From positions 2,545,001 through 2,609,000 of the forward strand of contig NZ_CP005083.1 in NCBI RefSeq assembly GCF_001563265.1: a stretch of DNA of 64,000 nt. The letters are read 5' to 3'. The notes below the pieces were generated by a model, which searched no databases, had not been told where the DNA came from, and worked only from the letters and a program-made list of their open reading frames with translations. Positions 16,474-23,434 of the stretch are shown here, in pieces; the stretch's first letter is position 1; every line of letters starts with the position of its first letter. This DNA comes from Sphingobium sp. TKS. Lineage in GTDB: Bacteria; Pseudomonadota; Alphaproteobacteria; Sphingomonadales; Sphingomonadaceae. The position numbers were made by a program, and so were the translations under genes.

Positions 16474-16941
16474 TCAGCCTAAGATTTCAGGCCCGAACAT
16501 CAGCATCCCATCGAAAGGGCGAACATCTCGCAGATTCCGTCCATCATCAGGCGTGAAGCTCACATGCGGTCTGTATGCGCGGAAATCCCACGCACCCCCA
16601 GATTGCCGATGAACAAGGTGGCGAGCTACTAGAACGGGCGACGGAAAACATAGCGTAATCAGTCCTCCCATGCGTTCAACCCGCCGGGATAAACCGGGTT
16701 CGATCTGGAGAGCGTCCGGGTCTAGCGTCAACATGCTATGCGAAGAGAATATAACCGTCACATGCCAAAAAGACGGGCGTAGATCGCGAAACCCTTCTTC
16801 GCGCGCCCAGGCTGCCAGCGCAGGCGCATTGTCCAGCGCCCGGATAACCGCTCTGCCCGGCGATCCTGATGATGCAGTCAGCAGTGTTCCCATCAGCGTC
16901 AAACTCACAGGCTGGAGATAGTAGCCTCGCCATCGCGGCAT
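16474..16941 (-). CDS. Small 2H phosphoesterase, possible Acb1-like anti-CBASS protein
   Basis: A 155-residue protein with two histidine triads of the 2H phosphoesterase superfamily: FWHVTVIF (His60, Thr62) and YRPHVSFT (His126, Ser128), 66 residues apart. The GGAWDFRAYRPHVSF context resembles that of phage Acb1 proteins, which cleave cyclic nucleotide signals of CBASS immunity, and the length is also right. Other 2H enzymes, such as RNA 2',3'-cyclic phosphodiesterases, remain possible. It lies alone, divergent from the FitAB operon, within the element's cargo. No strong ribosome site is seen. Confidence 0.6.
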   Translation of the reverse strand: MPRWRGYYLQPVSLTLMGTLLTASSGSPGRAVIRALDNAPALAAWAREEGFRDLRPSFWHVTVIFSSHSMLTLDPDALQIEPGLSRRVERMGGLITLCFPSPVLVARHLVHRQSGGAWDFRAYRPHVSFTPDDGRNLRDVRPFDGMLMFGPEILG

Positions 16942-16996
16942 TGCAATTTTTCATGTCAATCGACTAATATGCAGTCATTGACTTATGGAGGTTATC

Positions 16997-17245
16997 ATGG
17001 CGGTAATGACGATCCGAAACATCGACGACGCGATCAAAAATCGCCTTCGTCTGCGCGCGGCAATGCACGGCCGGTCGATGGAAGACGAAGCGCGCGACAT
17101 TCTCCGATCGGCGCTTTCGACAGAAATCCCGCGCCCTCGCAATTTAGGCCAGGCCATCAACGAACGCTTCGGCGAGCTGGGCGGAGTCGATCTGCCTGAC
17201 ATTCGGCGTGAGCCGATTCGGCAGCCGGTGGACTTCGGCGAATGA
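16997..17245 (+). CDS. FitA-type ribbon-helix-helix antitoxin
   Basis: An 82-residue antitoxin. MTIRNIDDAIKNRLRLRAAM then GRSMEDEARDILRSAL is the FitA/Arc-type DNA-binding segment, and the C-terminal tail (PDIRREPIRQPVDF) is the part that would occupy the toxin active site. ATG at 16997 is preferred because GGAGG lies eight bases upstream; an upstream ATG at 16985 overlaps that site. The stop overlaps the toxin start (ATGA), the usual coupled arrangement. The complex is expected to repress its own promoter. Confidence 0.93.
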   Translation: MAVMTIRNIDDAIKNRLRLRAAMHGRSMEDEARDILRSALSTEIPRPRNLGQAINERFGELGGVDLPDIRREPIRQPVDFGE

Positions 17246-17664
17246 TCGTTCTCGACACCAACGTCATCTCTGAGCTGATGCGGCGCGAGCCTGACCCGAG
17301 GGTCATGGCGTGGATTGCTGAGCAGCCAATGGCGGGCGTGTTCACGACGACGCTGACGCAGGCGGAAATCTTCTACGGGCTGGCGCTACTTCCCGAGGGA
17401 CGCCGGCGCGACGATCTGCTCGCCGCAGCACGGCCGATGTTCGACGTCGATCTGGCAGGGCGCGTCCTGCCGTTCGACACTGAGGCGGCGCTTGCCTTTC
17501 CTGAGATCGCTGCCGGGCGGAAACAGAGCGGCAAACCGATCAGCCAGATCGACGCGCAGATCGCCGCCATCGTCCGGTCGCGCGGAGCGCGGCTGGCGAC
17601 TCGCAACGTCGCCGACTTCGCGGACTGCGGCATCACGGTGGTCAACCCGTGGGGCGAGCCATGA
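17242..17664 (+). CDS. FitB/VapC-type PIN-domain toxin
   Basis: A 140-residue PIN-domain ribonuclease. MIVLDTNVISELMR supplies the first catalytic Asp, TLTQAEIFYG the acidic Glu, ISQIDAQIAAI and TRNVADFADCGITVVNPW the later acidic residues. Length and sequence match FitB-like VapC toxins. Translation is coupled to the antitoxin through ATGA. On an integrative element such a pair typically stabilises inheritance. Confidence 0.94.
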   Translation: MIVLDTNVISELMRREPDPRVMAWIAEQPMAGVFTTTLTQAEIFYGLALLPEGRRRDDLLAAARPMFDVDLAGRVLPFDTEAALAFPEIAAGRKQSGKPISQIDAQIAAIVRSRGARLATRNVADFADCGITVVNPWGEP

Positions 17665-17746
17665 ACTGCATCGCCGTCCGCCCCTATCTGCGCTATGCTG
17701 CGTCGAAGCCTTTGCGAGAGAGGAAGGCGAGCGGCACGCTGTTCGC

Positions 17747-18001
17747 ATGGCCACGTCTCGCAAGCCTCGTCGTCGGACGCCGCGCCGTCCTGCATACTGC
17801 CCGGACGACTTGCTCGATTATGTCCGATTGCCGGTCGGCTCGGCTCGGCCGTACGTGGGTCGGCCGCCAAAAGACGATCTTTCTGCATGGACCGTCACTG
17901 ACGACTGGCCCGAGCGCGTTCCGGTCACGAGCGTCGAAGTGGACGTGTTCGAGGCATGGTTCGGCGATGTCTTCGACGAGTTGTTCGGGCCGTGCCAATG
18001 A
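17747..18001 (+). CDS. Small hypothetical protein upstream of the recombinase
   Basis: An 84-residue protein with a strongly basic start (RKPRRRTPRRP) and an acidic, aromatic end (VEVDVFEAWFGDVFDELFG). I do not recognise a domain family. It ends 15 bases before the serine recombinase gene on the same strand and is probably co-transcribed. Small genes next to large serine recombinases sometimes encode directionality factors; that role is only a guess. The start is uncertain because no good ribosome site precedes this ATG. Confidence 0.55.
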   Translation: MATSRKPRRRTPRRPAYCPDDLLDYVRLPVGSARPYVGRPPKDDLSAWTVTDDWPERVPVTSVEVDVFEAWFGDVFDELFGPCQ

Positions 18002-18016
18002 CGTGAGGAAACTGCC

Positions 18017-19642
18017 ATGACCGTGCCGCTACGCGCCGCCCTCTATCTGCGCGTCTCGACGGCGCGGCAGGCCGAGCACGACGTCTCCATTCCCGATCAG
18101 CGCAAACAGGGCGAAGCCTATTGTCTCTCGCGCGGACTGGAACTGGTCGATACGTTCGTGGAGGCAGGCGCATCCGCCACCAACGACCGCCGGCCCGAGT
18201 TCCAGCGCATGATTGAGGCCGGAACGAGCAAGCCCGCGACATTCGACGTGGTTGTCGTCCACAGCTTCTCGCGATTCTTCCGCGACCATTTCGAGCTGGA
18301 GTTCTACGTCCGCAAGCTCGCCAAGAACGGCGTGAAGCTGCTCTCCATCACGCAGGAGATGGGCGACGATCCGATGCACGTCATGATGCGCCAGATCATG
18401 GCGCTGTTTGACGAGTATCAGTCGAAGGAGAACGCCAAGCACGTCCTGCGCGCGCTCAAGGAGAATGCGCGTCAGGGCTTCTGGAATGGCTCGCTGCCGC
18501 CGATCGGCTACCGCGTCGTCGCTGCCGAACAGCGCGGCGCGAAGACCAAGAAGAAGCTGGAGATCGACCCGCTTCACGCCGACACGGTGCGGCTGGCGTT
18601 CAAGCTGGCGCTGGAAGGCGACGGCACGTCCGGCCCGATGGGTGTCAAAACGATCACCAAGCATCTCAACGAGAGCCGCATCTTCACCCGCGACGGCGGG
18701 CGCTGGGGCATCGGCACGGTGCATCGGATGCTGACGCGCGCTACCTATGCGGGGCGGCACGAGTTTAACAAGCGCGGCAAAAGCAAAGAATTGAAGCCTG
18801 CCGCCGAGGTTATCGCTGTCGAGGTTCCAGCGATCATCGACCAGGCGATGTTCGATGCGGTGCAGGCGCATCTGAAGGCGCGCAGCCCGAAGGTCGCGCA
18901 TCCGCAAGTCGTCGGAGGCCCGACGCTGCTAACGGGGCTGATCCACTGCGGCAAGTGTGGCGGGGCGATGACGATCCGCACCGGCAAGAGCGGTCGCTAT
19001 CGCTATTACACCTGCTCGATGAAGGCGCGACAGGGAGCGACCGCGTGCGAGGGCATGACCGTGGCAATGGAGCGGCTGGACGATCTCGTCGCCAATCATC
19101 TGGCGGAACGGCTGCTTGATCCCGATCGACTTGAGGACGTGCTGTCGGAAGTTCTGGACCGCCGACAGGACCGATCCGACCGGCGCCGCGAGCATATCGC
19201 CGAGCTTAACAAGCGCGCTGCGGAGACGGAGCTGCGCTTGAAGCGGCTTTATGACGCAATCGAAAGTGGAGTCGCCGATCTCGATGATCCGGCGCTCAAG
19301 GATCGCATCGACGGATTGAAGGCGACCCGCGATCAGGCGCGAGCGGACGCCGAGCGCGCCTCAGCGTTGCTAGTAAGCTCGGCGCAGCAAGCGATCACAC
19401 CGACGATGTTGCGCGACTTCGCCTCGACCGCGCGGCAACGTATCCGACTGGAGGGCGGTGGCTACCGGCGCGATCATCTGCGTGCGCTCGCGCAGCGGGT
19501 GGAAGTCGATCGCGAGGAAGTCCGCATCATGGGCTCGAAGAGCAACCTATTGCGGGTGCTCGCCGCTAACGGCGTAGCCTCGGCGGCGGGCGGAGTGCCC
19601 ACCGTTGTTCCGAAGTGGCGGACAGGGTGTCCCCGAAACTAG
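18017..19642 (+). CDS. Large serine recombinase (integrase/excisionase of the element)
   Basis: A 541-residue recombinase. The resolvase domain has YLRVSTARQ with catalytic Ser14, VVVHSFSRFFRD and a conserved MRQIMALFDEYQS. The recombinase domain follows (IGYRVV..., HRMLTRATYAGRHEFN). A zinc-ribbon (CGKCGG...C...C, about residues 315-345) and a coiled coil (about 390-450) complete the layout. It probably mediates element integration. The last codons (KWRTGCPRN) coincide with a 14-base sequence repeated at the tRNA-Ser end, so the native C-terminus may have been altered by integration. Confidence 0.93.
   Translation: MTVPLRAALYLRVSTARQAEHDVSIPDQRKQGEAYCLSRGLELVDTFVEAGASATNDRRPEFQRMIEAGTSKPATFDVVVVHSFSRFFRDHFELEFYVRKLAKNGVKLLSITQEMGDDPMHVMMRQIMALFDEYQSKENAKHVLRALKENARQGFWNGSLPPIGYRVVAAEQRGAKTKKKLEIDPLHADTVRLAFKLALEGDGTSGPMGVKTITKHLNESRIFTRDGGRWGIGTVHRMLTRATYAGRHEFNKRGKSKELKPAAEVIAVEVPAIIDQAMFDAVQAHLKARSPKVAHPQVVGGPTLLTGLIHCGKCGGAMTIRTGKSGRYRYYTCSMKARQGATACEGMTVAMERLDDLVANHLAERLLDPDRLEDVLSEVLDRRQDRSDRRREHIAELNKRAAETELRLKRLYDAIESGVADLDDPALKDRIDGLKATRDQARADAERASALLVSSAQQAITPTMLRDFASTARQRIRLEGGGYRRDHLRALAQRVEVDREEVRIMGSKSNLLRVLAANGVASAAGGVPTVVPKWRTGCPRN
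19616..19629. repeat. Attachment-site repeat, left copy
   Basis: TGGCGGACAGGGTG is identical to 25376-25389, where it forms the encoded CCA end, discriminator and acceptor strand of tRNA-Ser. It overlaps the 3' end of the serine recombinase gene. It is interpreted as the att duplication flanking the second element. Confidence 0.65.
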
Positions 19643-19709
19643 CGTCCCGATGCATCCGTCAGCATTAAAATAAGCGCGAAAAATAGGCGATAATCGGCTC
19701 TATCCCACT

Positions 19710-19783
19710 CCGTTCCTGTCCCGTTCTATCCGGTTGCGTTCCCATAAAACCGGCGTATTATTGGGGAACGGATTTGGGAACGG
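19710..19783. promoter_or_regulatory. Iterated CCGTTCC-type sites before the integrase
   Basis: CCGTTCC (19710-19716), CCCGTTC (19720-19726), CGTTCCC (19737-19743), GGGGAACGG (19763-19771) and GGGAACGG (19776-19783) form a run of direct and inverted copies of one short motif within 75 bases upstream of the integrase start. They may be integrase arm-type or excisionase/repressor sites. Confidence 0.5.
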
Positions 19784-19794
19784 AGACGCCAGCC

Positions 19795-21039
19795 ATGCCG
19801 CGCAAGCTCAGCAACGCCCTTACGCCTTTGGCGGTCAAGAATGCGAAACCCGGACGCCATGCGGACGGGGGCGGGCTGCACTTGCTGGTGAAGGAAACCG
19901 GCGCGCGGTCATGGGTCTATCGCTTCATGCTCAAGGGCAAGTCGCGCGACATTGGCTTGGGCGCGGCTGGACAAGGCGGCATTTCCCTTGCCGATGCCCG
20001 CACGGCGCGCGATGCCCTGCGGCTCAAGGTGAAAGCCGGAATTGATCCTCTGGAGGAACGCCAGCGAGAGGCCACAGAGGCGCTTGCAGCGGCTCAGGCG
20101 GCAGCGATAGCCGGAATGACGTTCAAGGCCGTGGCAGAGGCTTATATCGGCGCGAATGAGACAAGCTGGCGCAATGACAAGCACCGGCAGCAATGGCGCA
20201 ACACGCTGGCCAGCTACGTCTATCCCGTCATGGGAGAATTGCCTGTTGCCGAAATTGGCACGGCGCATGTGCTGAAAATCCTTGAGCCGATCTGGCAGGA
20301 CAAGCCGGAAACTGCCAGCCGCATCCGGGGGCGGATTGAAACCGTGCTCGATGCCGCCAAGGCGCGCGGATACCGGGAGGGCGAAAACCCTGCCCGCTGG
20401 CGCGGCCATATCGCGCAAATCCTGCCGCCCCGTTCGCGGCTTACGCGCGGCCATCACAAGGCTATGCCATATGAGGCAATCCCGGCGTTCATGGGGCAAC
20501 TGCGGGAGCGGGAGGCAATGGCGGCGCTGGCGCTGGAGTTTGTCATTCTCACGGCCACGCGCACAAGCGAAGTGCTAGGGGCAACGTGGGACGAAGTCGA
20601 TTTGGACAAGGCAATCTGGACCGTGCCAGCGTCCCGCATGAAGGCGGGCAAGGAACATCGCATTCCCCTGTCCTCGCGCGCTGTCGAGATTCTGGAGGCC
20701 GTGAAACCGCTGGGCAAGGCCAGCCTGTTTCCAGCCGACAAGGGCGGCAAGCTGTCCACTATGGCAATGTCGATGCTACTTCGCCGCATGAAGCTGGAAT
20801 GCACCGTTCACGGCTTCCGTTCCGGCTTCCGCGATTGGGCTGCCGAATGCACCGGCTATGCCCATGAAGTCTGCGAAATGGCGCTGGCCCATGTGATCGG
20901 CAACAAGTCCGAAGCGGCTTACCGGCGCGGCGATCTATTCGACAAACGGCGGCGGCTTATGGCCGATTGGGCAACCTATTGCGCCAGCGACGGCGCGGCT
21001 GGTGCCAAGGTTTCGCCAATCCGGGGGGCAGCGGCATGA
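19795..21039 (+). CDS. int: P4-type tyrosine integrase (DUF4102/phage integrase)
   Basis: A 414-residue integrase. The N-terminal arm-binding domain (LTPLAVKNAKPGRHADGGGLHL) is of the DUF4102 type. The catalytic residues are visible: Arg in TATRTSEVLGATW, HRIPLSSRAVEIL, HGFRSGFRDWA (His-x-x-Arg), and the LAHVIGNKSEAAYRRGDL block with His and nucleophilic Tyr. ATG at 19795 with GGAG upstream is chosen over TTG at 19774. P4-type integrases commonly target tRNA 3' ends, consistent with the tRNA-Ser repeat. Its stop overlaps the next start. Confidence 0.95.
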   Translation: MPRKLSNALTPLAVKNAKPGRHADGGGLHLLVKETGARSWVYRFMLKGKSRDIGLGAAGQGGISLADARTARDALRLKVKAGIDPLEERQREATEALAAAQAAAIAGMTFKAVAEAYIGANETSWRNDKHRQQWRNTLASYVYPVMGELPVAEIGTAHVLKILEPIWQDKPETASRIRGRIETVLDAAKARGYREGENPARWRGHIAQILPPRSRLTRGHHKAMPYEAIPAFMGQLREREAMAALALEFVILTATRTSEVLGATWDEVDLDKAIWTVPASRMKAGKEHRIPLSSRAVEILEAVKPLGKASLFPADKGGKLSTMAMSMLLRRMKLECTVHGFRSGFRDWAAECTGYAHEVCEMALAHVIGNKSEAAYRRGDLFDKRRRLMADWATYCASDGAAGAKVSPIRGAAA

Positions 21040-21377
21040 GCTACTATGACACATGGGAGCGGCGCGCACATGAGGCCGCTAGGCCGCACATGGCGAGAGT
21101 CGCCAAGGCGCGGCGATCACTGGCCCGGCTTGATAAGGTGGCGCTGGAGGCCGTGGCAGAGGCAGCTATCGCCATGCTGGACGAAATGACGGACCCGGAC
21201 GCAGATTGCTGCCTTGCCGGGGATGATGGCTGCGGCGCATTTTGGGCAGGCGAGCATTTCGGGATGCAATGGGGCAGCCAATGGGAGGGCGAAGCCGATA
21301 TTGCCCATGCGCCTGAATACGGGGCCGACCAACGCGAGATAATGGGCCGTTTCGGAGTCGCGTTCCGTGTGGACTGA
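21036..21377 (+). CDS. Hypothetical protein after the integrase
   Basis: A 113-residue protein starting in the integrase stop (ATGA). The family is not recognised. The N-terminal half is helical and basic (ARPHMARVAKARRSLARLDKVA); the C-terminal half is acidic with Cys and Trp (DADCCLAGDDGCGAFWAGEHFG). No membrane segment or signal peptide is seen. Tight coupling to the integrase suggests expression with it, but no function can be assigned. Confidence 0.65.
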   Translation: MSYYDTWERRAHEAARPHMARVAKARRSLARLDKVALEAVAEAAIAMLDEMTDPDADCCLAGDDGCGAFWAGEHFGMQWGSQWEGEADIAHAPEYGADQREIMGRFGVAFRVD

Positions 21378-21693
21378 CAGCGCCAACGAAGCCGCTGCCG
21401 TGTTGCCGTTCGCGCTCAAGGATCGCTGGATTGTCACGGTGGAAAGCGAGCGGCATTTCGTAAAGGTGCGCCATCGCACCCGCTGGTATGCCGTTGCGCG
21501 GCGCATAGGGCACGAGGAACGCCGCCATTGGTGCGCCAGCCGCGCGGACGCTCTGGGGATCGCAGAATACATGCGGGAGGCACATAGGGCGATGGCCGAA
21601 TACGAGCATTTCAAGACGCTCTATGACGCTGCGCCGGAGTGGAAGCGCGCGGAGGTGGACGCCTATTTGGATAGTCTACGGGGGCATGAATGA
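21367..21693 (+). CDS. Hypothetical protein of the small element
   Basis: A 108-residue protein from GTG at 21367, overlapping the preceding stop by 11 bases and the next start by four. Basic patches and alternating beta/helix character (DRWIVTVESERHFVKVRHRTRWYAVARRIG) are followed by a helical C-terminus (ADALGIAEYMREAHRAMAEYE). No family is recognised. Operon position is the main support. Confidence 0.6.
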   Translation: MWTDSANEAAAVLPFALKDRWIVTVESERHFVKVRHRTRWYAVARRIGHEERRHWCASRADALGIAEYMREAHRAMAEYEHFKTLYDAAPEWKRAEVDAYLDSLRGHE

Positions 21694-22451
21694 GCTTTGC
21701 CGATGATGCCGAATTTGCCGCATTCATCGGCAGGGATCACATGCTACCGGCAGTCACGCCAGAAGCCGTTGCCAGCGCCTTGGCAGGCTTCGCCCTTCCG
21801 CTGTCGCCGGGGAGGGATATGGACTGGCTGGCGATGGCCGTTAGGCGCTCGCTCGCCATTTCCTTGCCGAACATTACCGATGGCCCGGAACGGACTTCAA
21901 ATGCCGATATTCGCGGGGAACTGGAGCGGCTGGCAGCATTGACCGGGCAAACATGGCTGGAGCTATTCCAGTGCGATCATGCTGCCGACTCCCGGCTATG
22001 GGATCACGCTTGGCACCATTGGGACGGCGAAGGCGGGACCGATATTGGCGACGGCATGGTTATGGGCGAACCTTCCGATTATCGCCGTTTCAAGGCTGCC
22101 GTTGCCGAACTGGATTGGCTGGCCAGTTTCATGCGGGAAGCTGCGAAGGCAACCGAAAGCCAGCGAGGGCCGTGGCGGCAATCGGAGGAAAAGCGGCTCA
22201 GAGTGCAGCGCGGGCAATACCTGGCCCCGATCTATGAAGCCGCATTTGGCCAGCCCGTATCTGCAAACAACTTTCCAACAGATGCCCGGATTAAGGCACA
22301 AACGCCCTTCATGGACTTCTATGGCCGCATGGTGACGCTGGCGTTCGGCGCGCGTGAAACCGCCAATCTGACAGAGGTTGTGAAAGCGGCTTGCCAACTG
22401 CACCGGCAGCACCCGGCGGAATTTGCAGACGGCATAATTCCCGGCCTTTAG
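21690..22451 (+). CDS. Hypothetical protein, largest unknown of the small element
   Basis: A 253-residue protein beginning at an ATGA overlap. It is soluble, predominantly helical and Trp-rich (DMDWLAMAVRRSLAISL; DHAWHHWDGEGGTDIGDG; LDWLASFMREAAK). The C-terminal part, AQTPFMDFYGRMVTLAFGARE, is reminiscent of proteins carried next to integrases in alphaproteobacterial islands, but I cannot name a family. No catalytic signature is evident. Confidence 0.65.
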   Translation: MSFADDAEFAAFIGRDHMLPAVTPEAVASALAGFALPLSPGRDMDWLAMAVRRSLAISLPNITDGPERTSNADIRGELERLAALTGQTWLELFQCDHAADSRLWDHAWHHWDGEGGTDIGDGMVMGEPSDYRRFKAAVAELDWLASFMREAAKATESQRGPWRQSEEKRLRVQRGQYLAPIYEAAFGQPVSANNFPTDARIKAQTPFMDFYGRMVTLAFGARETANLTEVVKAACQLHRQHPAEFADGIIPGL

Positions 22452-22570
22452 TTGTGGGGGCGTAACTCTCCCCGATTGGGGCGGGAAAGAACCCCCATTT
22501 TGGCCAGCCGGTTAGCGGCATGTCCCTGCTTGGCCGCACTTGTCGCGGCGGACAGCAAGGGACAATTCCC

Positions 22571-22756
22571 ATGACAAAAGCATACGGCACCTTGCCCGAA
22601 GCCGTGCAGTTTTCGGGCATGTCGCGCACCTCGATCTATGAGGCCTTGAAGCGCGGCGATCTCAAGGCTCGCAAGGCCGGGCGGCGCACGTTGATCTCGT
22701 TTGCCGATCTCGAAGCCTATCTGGCGAACCTCCCGACCTATCAGGCGGGGGCATGA
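22571..22756 (+). CDS. AlpA/excisionase-type helix-turn-helix protein
   Basis: A 61-residue protein. LPEAVQFSGMSRTSIYEALKRGDLKARKAGRR followed by TLISFADLEAYLANL is the MerR/AlpA-like fold used by excisionases and by transcriptional activators of integrase genes. It follows a 119-bp gap, so it may start a second operon, with the next gene overlapping its stop region. It probably controls excision or the downstream replication genes. Confidence 0.88.
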   Translation: MTKAYGTLPEAVQFSGMSRTSIYEALKRGDLKARKAGRRTLISFADLEAYLANLPTYQAGA

Positions 22757-22759
22757 GCA

Positions 22760-22951
22760 ATGGCGGCATATATGCAAAACCCCGGCGGGCAGGCCGGGGC
22801 TTCGCGCAATCAACTTGGCGGCTGGTTGCATTCCTCCTCTACCGCATCGGACTGGCGGGCGCAAATGCTTGCGGCCCGTTTCTGCCTGTCGCCTTGGATG
22901 GCGCGGGATATGGCGCGGCTCTGCTTTGGGGAGGGCCGTTGCAATGACTGA
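22760..22951 (+). CDS. Small hypothetical protein
   Basis: A 63-residue protein. The C-terminal half (WRAQMLAARFCLSPWMARDMARLCFGEGRC) looks like a conserved helical module found in small element-encoded proteins. An alternative frame from 22753 (64 residues) covers the same interval but has shadow-like composition, so this frame is chosen. It overlaps the next start by eight bases. Confidence 0.5.
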   Translation: MAAYMQNPGGQAGASRNQLGGWLHSSSTASDWRAQMLAARFCLSPWMARDMARLCFGEGRCND

Positions 22952-23147
22952 GCGACCCTTTCCCGATCACCGGGCAGCGGCGCTTGCCCTGCTAAACGGC
23001 ACCAGCCGCCTGAGCCGGAAGGCCGGGCAATTCCTTGGCCAGCTTGCCGTCGATTCCACGCCCATGAGCGAAGCGCAGGCCGATTGGCTTGCGAAGCTGC
23101 TGGACCGTGCGGGCTTGCCGCCGATGGCAGAGGGAGGCGCGGAATGA
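22944..23147 (+). CDS. Small hypothetical protein
   Basis: A 67-residue helical protein starting MTERPFPDHRAAALALL, with a C-terminal MSEAQADWLAKLLDRAGLPP segment. Its stop overlaps the next ATG (ATGA). Short proteins with this final pattern often precede winged-helix genes in alphaproteobacterial prophage-like elements. The function is unknown. Confidence 0.6.
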   Translation: MTERPFPDHRAAALALLNGTSRLSRKAGQFLGQLAVDSTPMSEAQADWLAKLLDRAGLPPMAEGGAE

Positions 23148-23434
23148 GCACCTATCCCGATGCACCGGGGCACCGGAACGTGGAAACCTCGATTGCCGCT
23201 GCCAACGACATAGCGCCCAAGCTGGGGCGGCTCCAGCGCATGGCAGAGGGCGCAATCCGCGATGCTGGCGCGCACGGCCTTACCGCCGATGAACTGGCGG
23301 CACGGCTCGATATGGACCGTTGGTCTATCCAGCCGCGCACCAGCGAATTGAGGCGCAAGGGGCTTATCCGTGACAGCGGGCAGCGCAGACCGAATAGCAC
23401 CGGCAAGCTGGCCATTGTCTGGATTGCCGCATGA
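23144..23434 (+). CDS. Winged-helix DNA-binding protein
   Basis: A 96-residue protein. GRLQRMAEGAIRDAGAHGLTADELAARLDMDRWSIQPRTSEL and RRKGLIRDSGQRRPNSTGKLAIVWI form a complete winged helix with the beta-hairpin wing. Proteins starting SxYPDAPGHRNVxTS are frequent in prophages and small islands. It is coupled by ATGA overlaps on both sides, directly before the putative replication protein, so it may regulate or load that protein. Confidence 0.82.
   Translation: MSTYPDAPGHRNVETSIAAANDIAPKLGRLQRMAEGAIRDAGAHGLTADELAARLDMDRWSIQPRTSELRRKGLIRDSGQRRPNSTGKLAIVWIAA

Larger units (their letters stand above)
1..19642. mobile_element. Integrative and conjugative element, right-hand part
   Basis: The block holds a conjugation module (coupling protein, relaxase, transglycosylase, TraF-like peptidase), the DUF736/DUF2840/DUF2285/DUF932/ParB set characteristic of Tn4371-like trb-type elements in proteobacteria, and a terminal serine recombinase. 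The left side is cut by the window edge, so the trb pilus genes and left attachment site are not seen. Cargo between about 11.1 and 17.7 kb is retron, 2H phosphoesterase and toxin-antitoxin. The right limit is placed at the recombinase stop; the exact att site is inferred. Confidence 0.85.

Noticed and set aside
16985..16996. Earlier ATG for the FitA antitoxin
   Set aside because: It would overlap the GGAGG ribosome site serving the ATG at 16997, and the extra residues are not part of the usual domain start.
22753..22947. 64-residue frame overlapping 22760-22951
   Set aside because: The alternative frame at 22760 has a better conserved-looking helical segment; only one of the two is expected to be coding.
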